Source: Bacteroidales bacterium (GTDB taxonomy: Bacteria > Bacteroidota > Bacteroidia > Bacteroidales > WCHB1-69). Taken from it: DNA of 19,308 nt. The notes beneath the pieces were generated by a model that ran no database searches, had not been told where the DNA came from, and saw only the letters and a program-made list of their open reading frames with translations. Both the position numbers and the translations under genes were made by a program. How positions within the stretch are numbered: the stretch's first letter is position 1; every line of letters begins with the position of its first letter. Positions 1 through 6,249 of this stretch are shown piece after piece. The stretch lies in assembly GCA_012519525.1 (NCBI GenBank), contig JAAYQB010000120.1, forward strand, positions 1-19,308, given 5' to 3'.

Positions 1-3
1 TTC

Positions 4-48
4 AAAAGGATGATGAACAAATGGAAATCATCTTTTTTGCTCTTTTTT
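4..48 (+). terminator. Probable intrinsic terminator of an upstream gene outside the window
   Basis: Bases 4-14 and 27-37 can pair over 11 base pairs (core GATGAT with ATCATC, one G-U pair, then A-U pairs) around a 12-base loop. The right arm runs straight into a T-rich stretch (33-38 and 43-48). This is the form of a factor-independent terminator on the + strand, so the gene left of the window is probably also on the + strand. The reverse strand has a much shorter T stretch after the stem, so termination from that side is less likely. Confidence 0.6.
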
Positions 49-151
49 CAAAAATTATTTCTATCAATTTTCAACCTTATTTTCATACAAAGACAAAATA
101 AATTGGCTTTTTAAGGGTCGACTAAAGTAAGACAAAACAGATAATTAAGAT

Positions 152-727
152 ATGGATAATAATAAGTTTATACAGAAGATAATAATTATACAGTTAGTTT
201 TTTTTATCTCTATAGGTAATCTGACTGCACAAGAAAATAAACTTTTCAAGGAGTATATTTCATGTTTTACAGAGAAGTATTTTACTGATATTTTTCAGAA
301 TTGTGATACAATAGGAAATAAGCCATACATGCCTATAAAATCAACTTATTTTATTTTTTTAGACAAAGATATGCAAGATTCGACTATGATTACTTGGATA
401 GTTTGTAAAAAGGATAAGTACTATCTTACACTTTTGTCTCAACAAATAGATACTTCTTTTTTATTATACTATTATTACTTTGTTTTTTATGATGAGATAG
501 GAAATATAGTAAATAGTTATAAGTTTTTGGCTTCATCTGAAAATGAACATGATACAAAATTATTTATTAATAAGTATTCGATAAAGTATTTACTTTATGG
601 ACCCTATGTTGAAAAAGAAGAAACAAACTGCAAGGAAGTAATATATGAAATCACAAATAAGGGTAGTTTAAAGCAGGTATCAGAGCAAAACTACGAAGTA
701 AAAAGAAAAAATTTATTTACATGGTAG
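152..727 (+). CDS. Small predicted secreted protein of unknown function
   Basis: I do not recognise this 191-residue protein. Residues 1-26 look like a Sec signal peptide: lysines at 5 and 9, a hydrophobic core from about 10 to 22, then LTAQ, a cleavage context common in Bacteroidota. No lipobox cysteine is present, so it is probably periplasmic or exported and not a lipoprotein. The mature part is rich in aromatic residues, with a run of four tyrosines near 106-109, and has four cysteines at 38, 51, 85 and 160. No repeats, further membrane helices or sorting domain are visible. It stands alone, 104 bases after the terminator at the window start and about 525 bases before rpsL, so it is probably a single-gene unit unrelated to the ribosomal operon. 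No Shine-Dalgarno sequence precedes the ATG, as usual for this phylum. It is probably a real gene because it has an intact frame with an N-terminal signal. Confidence 0.72.
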   Translation: MDNNKFIQKIIIIQLVFFISIGNLTAQENKLFKEYISCFTEKYFTDIFQNCDTIGNKPYMPIKSTYFIFLDKDMQDSTMITWIVCKKDKYYLTLLSQQIDTSFLLYYYYFVFYDEIGNIVNSYKFLASSENEHDTKLFINKYSIKYLLYGPYVEKEETNCKEVIYEITNKGSLKQVSEQNYEVKRKNLFTW

Positions 728-759
728 GGTAGTGTTCCACCTTATACTTAAAAAAAACC

Positions 760-802
760 AAAACAAGAATAAATAAATTTCTCGTTTTTTTATTGTTTTT
801 TT
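760..802 (+). terminator. AU-rich terminator-like hairpin after the small secreted protein
   Basis: AAAACAA at 760-766 can pair with TTGTTTT at 793-799. Further A-U pairs inside the stem join A/T-rich inner arms, and the T-run continues to 802. It starts 33 bases after the stop of the preceding gene, where a terminator would be expected. The stem contains almost no G-C pairs and has a bulge, so it is weak on its own. It may act together with the hairpin at 811-852. Confidence 0.35.
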
Positions 803-810
803 GAAAACGG

Positions 811-852
811 AAAAAGGAAAAAAACTTCGGTTAAAATCCCTTTTATTTTTTT
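811..852 (+). terminator. Terminator-like hairpin with UUCG loop and T-run
   Basis: AAC at 823-825 and GTT at 830-832 close a cUUCGg tetraloop. After an A-rich internal loop, AAAAGG (812-817) can pair with CCTTTT (839-844), with an extra A-U pair beside a bulged C. T 846-852 follows. Taken together this resembles an intrinsic terminator for the secreted-protein gene. The A-rich internal loop makes stability uncertain. Confidence 0.4.
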
Positions 853-922
853 ATAAATTCTTGTCGTTTGGTAGTAAAAAAAACAAAGCAAAAAAAAAAT
901 AAGAAATTGCTGTTTTTTTTAG

Positions 923-952
923 AAAAATATGCGAAAAAAAGCATGATTTTTT
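923..952 (+). terminator. Weak hairpin followed by T-run
   Basis: ATGC (929-932) and GCAT (941-944) flank an eight-base loop. A G-U pair and A-U pairs extend the stem into T 947-952. The form is terminator-like, but the G-C content is low, and in so A/T-rich a stretch such pairing can arise by chance. It lies more than 190 bases from the nearest upstream stop. Confidence 0.2.
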
Positions 953-1096
953 AATGCGGATATTAAAAAAAACTTGTTAATAAGTCAAAAAAACGCCCAA
1001 AAAACGCTTTTTTTTCAACAAATTTATAAAAATAAAAAAAAGTTTATCAATTATTTCTATCTGATAATCAACAATATAATTTTCAAAAAACAAAAC

Positions 1097-1120
1097 CGAA
1101 AGTTTTTATAAAAACTTTCG
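1097..1120. repeat. Perfect 24-bp palindrome upstream of the super-operon promoter
   Basis: The half-site CGAAAGTTTTTA (1097-1108) is followed directly by its exact reverse complement TAAAAACTTTCG (1109-1120). There is no spacer. It ends 35 bases before the predicted -33 element, so it could be a binding site for a dimeric regulator. On the - strand the stem is followed by GTTTTGTTTTTT, so it could also stop antisense transcription. On the + strand no T-run follows. Which role applies, if any, cannot be told from the sequence. Confidence 0.75.
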
Positions 1121-1155
1121 ATAAAAAAAAACGTAAAATGGACAATAACAAGTTC

Positions 1156-1183
1156 TTTGGTATTATAAATTATTGTAATTTTG
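1156..1183 (+). promoter_or_regulatory. Predicted Bacteroidota-type promoter of the ribosomal super-operon
   Basis: TTTG at 1156-1159 and TAATTTTG at 1176-1183 match the -33 (TTTG) and -7 (TAnnTTTG) elements of the primary Bacteroidota sigma factor; the -7 element is an exact match. The 16-base spacing is slightly short but near the accepted range. Transcription would start around 1187-1190 and give a leader of roughly 65 bases. It is the only good match I saw in the 525 bases before rpsL. A long A-run (1123-1131) lies upstream and may help. Confidence 0.6.
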
Positions 1184-1213
1184 CAATCCCCCAAAAAGTG
1201 GGGTTATTGTAAT
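1170..1213 (+). repeat. Direct repeat TTATTGTAAT around the promoter -7 region and leader
   Basis: The 10-base word TTATTGTAAT occurs at 1170-1179, overlapping the predicted -7 element, and again at 1204-1213, just after the C4/G4 hairpin. The copies are 34 bases apart start to start. They could be paired operator half-sites, or chance in AT-rich DNA. Confidence 0.4.
1188..1203 (+). promoter_or_regulatory. Short C4/G4 hairpin at the predicted transcript 5' end
   Basis: CCCC (1188-1191) can pair with GGGG (1200-1203) across an A-rich loop. In this very AT-rich stretch a block of five C and one of four G stands out. The hairpin would sit at the very 5' end of the super-operon message, where it could protect the RNA or take part in control. 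No match to a named leader family is claimed. Confidence 0.35.
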
Positions 1214-1252
1214 GAAATTAATTAAAAATTTAAAAGGAAAAATTTAATACAT

Positions 1253-1633
1253 ATGCCTACAATACAGCAGTTAATAAGAAAAGGAAGAAAGCAAATCAAG
1301 TATAAGAGCAAATCTCCCGCTTTGGATTCATGTCCGCAGCGTCGAGGAGTTTGTGTAAGAGTTTACACAACAACGCCTAAAAAGCCGAATTCAGCAATGC
1401 GTAAAGTAGCAAGAGTAAGACTCACTAATCAAAAAGAAGTGAATGCCTACATACCGGGCGAAGGTCATAATTTGCAAGAACACTCTATTGTGATGATAAG
1501 AGGCGGTAGAGTAAAAGACCTTCCGGGCGTAAGATACCACATTATTCGTGGAGCTTTAGATACTTCGGGAGTCGATGGTCGTCATCAAAGACGTTCTAAA
1601 TATGGAACCAAAAAACCGAAAGATAAAAAATAA
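1253..1633 (+). CDS. rpsL: 30S ribosomal protein S12
   Basis: uS12 sits at the decoding centre of the small subunit and helps tRNA selection. The 126-residue protein has the usual length and carries TPKKPNSA (41-48) and RGGRVKDLPGVRYH (83-96). Lys43 and Lys88, whose change gives streptomycin resistance in other bacteria, are both wild type. Asp89, the residue methylthiolated in E. coli, is present. This is the first gene of the super-operon, placed after a predicted promoter and a leader of about 65 bases. An AAAGGA-like stretch at 1233-1238 is too far from the ATG to be a normal Shine-Dalgarno site. Identity is certain from the conserved core. Confidence 0.99.
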   Translation: MPTIQQLIRKGRKQIKYKSKSPALDSCPQRRGVCVRVYTTTPKKPNSAMRKVARVRLTNQKEVNAYIPGEGHNLQEHSIVMIRGGRVKDLPGVRYHIIRGALDTSGVDGRHQRRSKYGTKKPKDKK

Positions 1634-1637
1634 AATT

Positions 1638-1668
1638 TCATTAATATAAATGTATATAATCATTAATA
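1638..1668 (+). repeat. Direct repeat TCATTAATA between rpsL and rpsG
   Basis: The 9-base word TCATTAATA occurs at 1638-1646 and 1660-1668, 22 bases apart start to start, within the widest gap (55 bases) of the gene cluster. In E. coli S7 represses its own operon from the rpsL-rpsG spacer, so this position could be regulatory here too. With only A, T and one C per copy, chance is a real alternative. Confidence 0.3.
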
Positions 1669-1688
1669 AGAAGAATATTTAAAAGAAT

Positions 1689-2156
1689 ATGAGGAAAACA
1701 AAACCGAAAAAAAGAATCATTTTACCTGACCCTAAATATCAGGATTCACAAATCACTAAATTTGTGAATAACATTATGTTAAAAGGGAAGAAAGATACTG
1801 CTTTTAAAATATTTTATGATGCCATTGATATTGTAGCGGAAAAAACAAAAGAAGATGGTATTGAAGTATGGAAACAAGCATTAACCAATGTAACTCCCTC
1901 GGTTGAAGTAAAAAGCCGTAGAATAGGAGGAGCAACATTCCAAATACCTTCCGAAATTAGAGCAGAAAGAAAACAATCGGTAGGGATGAAGAATCTCATT
2001 AATTTTGCTCGTAAACGTCACGAAAAATCAATGAGCCAAAAGTTGGCTGCAGAAATCATGGCGGCATACAAAGAAGAAGGTGCGGCATTTAAACGAAAAG
2101 AAGATATTCATAGAATGGCAGAAGCTAATAAAGCTTTCTCACATTTCAGATTTTAA
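1689..2156 (+). CDS. rpsG: 30S ribosomal protein S7
   Basis: uS7 binds the 3' major domain of 16S rRNA, starts assembly of the 30S head and lines the E site. The 155-residue product opens with the basic MRKTKPKKR stretch and contains the family blocks KFVNNIMLKGKK (25-36) and PSVEVKSRRIGGATFQIP (70-87), the second in the beta-hairpin that reaches the mRNA exit region. Length is close to that of most bacterial S7. It lies 55 bases after rpsL and 31 before fusA, the str-operon arrangement. Autoregulation through the upstream spacer, known in E. coli, is possible but not shown here. Confidence 0.99.
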   Translation: MRKTKPKKRIILPDPKYQDSQITKFVNNIMLKGKKDTAFKIFYDAIDIVAEKTKEDGIEVWKQALTNVTPSVEVKSRRIGGATFQIPSEIRAERKQSVGMKNLINFARKRHEKSMSQKLAAEIMAAYKEEGAAFKRKEDIHRMAEANKAFSHFRF

Positions 2157-2187
2157 TTATTAATATTTAATCAGGCACTGTTAAGCA

Positions 2188-4281
2188 ATGGAAAATTTAT
2201 CGTTCATAAGAAATATCGGAATCATGGCACATATCGATGCCGGGAAGACGACTACCACCGAACGGATTCTCTATTATACCGGTGCCAACTATAAAATAGG
2301 AGAAGTTCACGATGGAACTGCTACCATGGACTTTATGGAGCAAGAACAAGAAAGAGGAATTACCATCAATTCTGCTGCCACAACAGTACATTGGCATTAC
2401 AATCAAACTCCTTATAAAATAAATATTATTGATACTCCCGGTCACGTTGATTTTACGGTAGAAGTTGAGCGTTCGCTAAGAGTCCTTGACGGAGCAATCG
2501 CTTTGTTTTGTGCCGTAGGCGGCGTAGAACCTCAGTCGGAAACAGTATGGAAACAAGCTAATAAATACAAAGTTCCGCGTATCTGTTATATTAATAAAAT
2601 GGATAGAGCAGGAGCCGATTATTACTCCGTAATTGCACAAATTAAAAAACGATTGGAAATCAATCCCGTACTTCTTCAAATTCCCATAGGAGCAGAAGAA
2701 GATTTTGCCGGAATCGTTGATTTGGTTACCAATAAAGCATACGTTTGGGATGAGCAATCTCAAGGAACTGTGTTTACCGAGATTCCTATTCCCGAAGAAA
2801 TAAAAGAAGAAGTAGATAAATATCGCATGCAATTAATAGAAGGAGTAGCAGAAGAAAGCGATGATTTATTAAAAAAATTCATAGAAGACCCTAATAGTAT
2901 TCTTTTTGAAGAAATAGTGTCGGCAATAAGAAAAGCTACCATAGAATTAAGAATAACTCCTGTTTTGTGCGGTTCTTCTTTTAAAAATAAAGGTGTTCAG
3001 CGTTTGTTGGATGCTGTTGTACTGTATTTACCCAGTCCCGAAGATAAAGAAGCAATAGAGGGAGTTAATCCTTATACAAATCATATTGAAACAAGAAATC
3101 CTATTACCAAAGAACCTTTTTCCGCTTTGGTATTTAAAATAGCTACCGATGCTTTTGTCGGAAGAATAGCTTATTTTAGAGTTTATTCAGGAAAATTAAC
3201 GGCGGGAAGTTATCTGCTCAACGCTTCAACCGGAAAAAAAGAAAGAATATCGCGTATTTTTGAAATGCACGCAGATAAACAAGTATCTCTTGAAGAAATT
3301 GGAGCAGGTAATATCGGTGCTGCCGTAGGATTAAAAAACATACGCACCGGGCACACTATTACAGATGAAAAACATCCTATATTATTGGAATCGATGACTT
3401 TTCCTGAACCGGTAATCAGTGTGGCAATTGAACCGAGAACACAAGAAGACGTAGATAAATTAGTGCTGACACTTCAAAAATTAGTTGAAGAAGACCCGAC
3501 ACTAACGGTAAAAATAGACGAAGAAAGCGGACAAACCATTCTTAGCGGTATGGGCGAATTGCATTTGGAAATTGTATTGGAAAGAATAAAACGTGAATTC
3601 AATGTACAATGCAATTATGGAAATCCTATGGTATCGTACAAAGAAGCAATAACTCAAACCGTAAGACATAGAGAAATTCATAAAAAACAAACAGGCGGAA
3701 AAGGACAATTTGCTGATATAGAATTTGAAATATCACCGGCAGAAGAAGGAGTAAAAGGCTTGGAATTTATCAATGAAATAAAAAGCGGTGCTATTCCTAA
3801 AGAATTTATTCCGGCTATTGAAAACGGATTCCAAAAAGCAATGACAACAGGTCCCTTATTGGGCTATCCTTTGATGAGTTTAAAAGTCAGAGTAATTGAC
3901 GGTTCATTTCATACCATAGACTCTGATGCCAACTCATTCGAAATATGTGCTTATAAAGGATTTAGAGAAGCAGCAAAAAAAGCCAATGCAACTATATTAG
4001 AGCCTATTATGAAACTCGAAGTCATAGTTGCTTCAGATTATATAGGCAATGTAACGGGAGATTTAAACCGAAGAAGAGCAGTAATTGAAAACATATCAAG
4101 CAAACAAAACAATCAAATTATAAGTGCAAAAATTCCATTAGCAGAGGCATTTGGTTACATAACCGCACTCAGAACATTGACCTCGGGAAGAGGCTCTGCA
4201 AACATGGAGTTTTCACATTACGACGAACCTCCATTAGCAATAGTGGAAGAAGTTAAAAATAAATGGAAATTTCACTTTTAA
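2188..4281 (+). CDS. fusA: Translation elongation factor G
   Basis: EF-G is the GTPase that drives translocation of tRNA and mRNA and, with RRF, splits post-termination ribosomes. All G motifs are intact: P-loop AHIDAGKT (14-21), RGIT (56-59, switch I), DTPGHVDF (82-89, with catalytic His86) and NKMD (136-139); the G5-like CGSSFKNKG follows. Domains II to V follow in normal order, including the domain IV block GSFHTIDSDANSFE and the domain V block LRTLTSGRGSANMEF. At 697 residues it is close to the family norm. Position between rpsG and rpsJ marks it as the canonical housekeeping copy; Bacteroidota often carry a second EF-G elsewhere. No tuf gene follows, unlike E. coli. Confidence 0.98.
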   Translation: MENLSFIRNIGIMAHIDAGKTTTTERILYYTGANYKIGEVHDGTATMDFMEQEQERGITINSAATTVHWHYNQTPYKINIIDTPGHVDFTVEVERSLRVLDGAIALFCAVGGVEPQSETVWKQANKYKVPRICYINKMDRAGADYYSVIAQIKKRLEINPVLLQIPIGAEEDFAGIVDLVTNKAYVWDEQSQGTVFTEIPIPEEIKEEVDKYRMQLIEGVAEESDDLLKKFIEDPNSILFEEIVSAIRKATIELRITPVLCGSSFKNKGVQRLLDAVVLYLPSPEDKEAIEGVNPYTNHIETRNPITKEPFSALVFKIATDAFVGRIAYFRVYSGKLTAGSYLLNASTGKKERISRIFEMHADKQVSLEEIGAGNIGAAVGLKNIRTGHTITDEKHPILLESMTFPEPVISVAIEPRTQEDVDKLVLTLQKLVEEDPTLTVKIDEESGQTILSGMGELHLEIVLERIKREFNVQCNYGNPMVSYKEAITQTVRHREIHKKQTGGKGQFADIEFEISPAEEGVKGLEFINEIKSGAIPKEFIPAIENGFQKAMTTGPLLGYPLMSLKVRVIDGSFHTIDSDANSFEICAYKGFREAAKKANATILEPIMKLEVIVASDYIGNVTGDLNRRRAVIENISSKQNNQIISAKIPLAEAFGYITALRTLTSGRGSANMEFSHYDEPPLAIVEEVKNKWKFHF

Positions 4282-4310
4282 AGATTTTTTAAATATAATA
4301 TATACATATC

Positions 4311-4625
4311 GTGAGCGAAAAAATAAGAATAAAACTTAAATCATACGATCATAATTTAGTTGATAAATCGGCTGAAAAAATCGTAAAAACCATTAATGCG
4401 GTAAAAGAAGACAAAGTGGTTGTTGTAGGACCTATACCATTTCCAACGCAAAAGAAAATATTTACGGTAAATCGTTCTACTTTTGTGAATAAAAAATCAA
4501 GAGAACAGTTCGAATTATCTACTTATAAAAGATTGTTGGATATTTATGGTACGACCTCTAAAACAATTGATGCTTTGATGAAAATTGAACTTCCAAGTGG
4601 AGTAGAAGTTGAAATTAAAGTATAA
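4311..4625 (+). CDS. rpsJ: 30S ribosomal protein S10
   Basis: uS10 is a 30S head protein and, as NusE, a partner of NusB and NusG in transcription antitermination. The 104-residue protein shows the family pattern KIRIKLKSYDHNLVDKSAEK, the block VVGPIPFPTQKKIFTVNRS, and the Q-F-E-L-STYKRLLDIY segment near 66-79. The start is GTG at 4311; the frame gives the standard N-terminus there and no ATG lies in frame close by. It stands 29 bases after fusA, so the S10 cluster is fused directly to the str cluster. I see no long leader like the E. coli S10 leader through which L4 acts. Confidence 0.98.
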   Translation: MSEKIRIKLKSYDHNLVDKSAEKIVKTINAVKEDKVVVVGPIPFPTQKKIFTVNRSTFVNKKSREQFELSTYKRLLDIYGTTSKTIDALMKIELPSGVEVEIKV

Positions 4626-4673
4626 GTTATTAGAGAAATAATGATAGAAATAACAAAATAAAATAAAAATATA

Positions 4674-5303
4674 ATGTCTGGTTTAATAGGAAAGAAAATT
4701 GGAATGACCAGTATCTTTGATGCCTCTGGTAAAAATATACCATGCACGCTTATACAGGCTGGTCCTTGTGTAGTAACACAAGTAAAAACCATGGAAAAAG
4801 ATGGCTATGATGCCATACAATTAGCATTTGACGACAAAAAAGAAAAAAATACGACAAATGCACTAAAAGGACACTTTAAAAAAGCAAACACTTCTCCTAA
4901 AAGAGTGTTAAGAGAATTTACTCGCTTTGAAGTAGGTGCAAGAAAAAGCCATGGAGAAGTAATAGATGTTAGCGTATTTTTTGAAGGAGAATATGTTGAC
5001 GTTTCAGGTGTTAGTAAAGGGAAAGGATTTCAAGGAGTAGTAAAACGCCATAATTTCGGAGGCGTTGGCGATAGAAGTCACGGACAACATAATCGATTAA
5101 GAGCACCGGGTTCATTGGGAGCATCTTCGTGGCCCTCAAGAGTAATGAAAGGAATGAAAATGGCAGGAAGAACAGGTGGTCAAAAAGTAAAAATGATTAA
5201 CCTTCAAATAGTTAAAATTTTCCCGGAAGAAAATTTAATTGTAGTTAAAGGATCGGTACCCGGTCATAATGGTTCATATTTAAAAATTGAAAGATGGAGC
5301 TAA
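4674..5303 (+). CDS. rplC: 50S ribosomal protein L3
   Basis: uL3 is an early-assembling 50S protein whose long loop reaches towards the peptidyl transferase centre. The 209 residues begin with SGLIGKKIGMTSIF and contain the block SKGKGFQGVVKRHNFGG (about 114-130) followed by the HGQHNRLRAPGSLGASS loop. The loop glutamine methylated by PrmB in E. coli (Gln150, in a GQNQTP context) is not found; here the segment reads GASSWP, as I recall for other Bacteroidota. Its last 10 bases overlap rplD, which suggests coupled translation. Forty-eight bases separate it from rpsJ. Confidence 0.98.
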   Translation: MSGLIGKKIGMTSIFDASGKNIPCTLIQAGPCVVTQVKTMEKDGYDAIQLAFDDKKEKNTTNALKGHFKKANTSPKRVLREFTRFEVGARKSHGEVIDVSVFFEGEYVDVSGVSKGKGFQGVVKRHNFGGVGDRSHGQHNRLRAPGSLGASSWPSRVMKGMKMAGRTGGQKVKMINLQIVKIFPEENLIVVKGSVPGHNGSYLKIERWS

Positions 5304-5935
5304 AAGTATTAAAAATTGACGGAACAGAAACCGGAAGAACGGTAACTTTAAACGATGCAATTTTCGGAATAGAACCGAATCAGCACGTAATATGGTTAGA
5401 TGTTAAACAATATTTGGCTAATCAACGCCAAGGAACACATGCTACCAAAGAAAAATCCCTATTATCGGGAAGTACTCGTAAATTGAGAAAACAAAAAGGA
5501 GGCGGTAGCGCCCGCGTTGGGAGCATTAAAAATCCGTTATTCCGAGGAGGAGCAAGAATCTTTGGACCGCAACCGAGAGATTATAGCTTTAAATTAAACA
5601 AAAAAGTGAAACGTCTTGCAAGAATGTCAGCTTTATCGGTGAAGGCAAAAGAAAATAATATCGTAGTATTGGAAAATTTTGATTTAGAGGCTCCTAAGAC
5701 AAAAGAATATATAAATATTTTGCAAAATATTAATCTTTTTGAAAAAAAGACATTATTAGTTCTAAATGAATCAAATAAAAATATATATTTGTCTTCTCGA
5801 AATTTAGGCAAGGCTAAAGTTGCAACTGTCTATGATTTAAACATTTACGATATTTTAAATGCACAAAGTTTAATCATATCTGAGTCTGCTGCTTCCAAAT
5901 TCGACGAATATTTTAAAATTAATGAAAGGAAATAA
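5294..5935 (+). CDS. rplD: 50S ribosomal protein L4
   Basis: uL4 binds domain I of 23S rRNA; its extended loop forms part of the exit-tunnel constriction. In E. coli it also represses the S10 operon. The 213-residue product has the tunnel-loop block RKQKGGGSARVGSIKNP (about 65-81), then the FGPQPRDYSF segment and the C-terminal Rossmann-like part ending in SAASKFDEYF. The ATG lies inside the end of rplC (10 bases of overlap), and the frame begins with a normal MELKVLKIDG start, so this start is preferred. I saw nothing in the loop that clearly departs from a macrolide-sensitive form. Confidence 0.98.
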   Translation: MELKVLKIDGTETGRTVTLNDAIFGIEPNQHVIWLDVKQYLANQRQGTHATKEKSLLSGSTRKLRKQKGGGSARVGSIKNPLFRGGARIFGPQPRDYSFKLNKKVKRLARMSALSVKAKENNIVVLENFDLEAPKTKEYINILQNINLFEKKTLLVLNESNKNIYLSSRNLGKAKVATVYDLNIYDILNAQSLIISESAASKFDEYFKINERK

Positions 5936-5940
5936 GGGCG

Positions 5941-6231
5941 ATGAACGTAATAATAAAACCACTGGTAACTGAAAAAATGACAGACATGAGCGAAAAGAGA
6001 AATCGCTATGGATTCATTGTAGAACGTAATGCAGATAAAAACCAGATAAAAAAAGCAATAGAAGCACTATATGGAGTAGAGGTAGAAAGTGTCAACACGA
6101 TAATGCAAAGAGGTAAAAACACAAGTCGTTATACCAAAACAGGTTTTATCAGAGGCAACAAAAACACCTTCAAAAAAGCAATAGTGCAATTGAAAGAAAA
6201 TCATACGATAGATATTTTTAGTAATATATAG
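5941..6231 (+). CDS. rplW: 50S ribosomal protein L23
   Basis: uL23 lies at the exit of the 50S tunnel and is the docking site for trigger factor and SRP. The 96-residue protein opens with IIKPLVTEKM, the family signature for the N-terminal rRNA contact, and has NRYGFIVERNADKNQIKKAIE and the VESVNTIMQRGK segment in order. Length is normal. The spacing is 5 bases after rplD and 18 before rplB, so it is tightly embedded. AAAGGA at 5925-5930, ten bases before the ATG, could be a weak ribosome-binding sequence. Confidence 0.98.
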   Translation: MNVIIKPLVTEKMTDMSEKRNRYGFIVERNADKNQIKKAIEALYGVEVESVNTIMQRGKNTSRYTKTGFIRGNKNTFKKAIVQLKENHTIDIFSNI

Positions 6232-6249
6232 AAGAGAATATAAAAAAAG

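Larger units (their letters stand above)
728..1252. other. Non-coding AT-rich region upstream of the ribosomal super-operon
   Basis: No coding frame is supported in these 525 bases. I count 17 runs of six or more A or T (for example A 890-899, T 913-920, T 1008-1015, A 1123-1131). The region holds AU-rich hairpins that could end transcription of the small upstream gene, an 11-base-spaced A-run/CGC repeat (987-1007), a perfect palindrome (1097-1120), a predicted promoter (1156-1183) and a leader of about 65 bases before rpsL. Such A-tracts could bend the DNA or act as an upstream activating element for a strong promoter; that role is inference. Confidence 0.8.

Noticed and set aside
99..106. 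TAAATTGG as a -7 element for the secreted-protein gene
   Set aside because: It matches TAnnTTTG poorly and no TTTG lies at the right distance upstream, so I do not call a promoter for that gene.
1077..1084. TAATTTTC as a second -7 element for the super-operon
   Set aside because: The last base of the element is wrong and no -33 TTTG precedes it at the proper spacing.
728..1252. A small RNA, tRNA or riboswitch in the intergenic region
   Set aside because: I found no cloverleaf, no conserved riboswitch core and no G/C-bearing folded domain beyond short hairpins; the region is almost all A/T runs.
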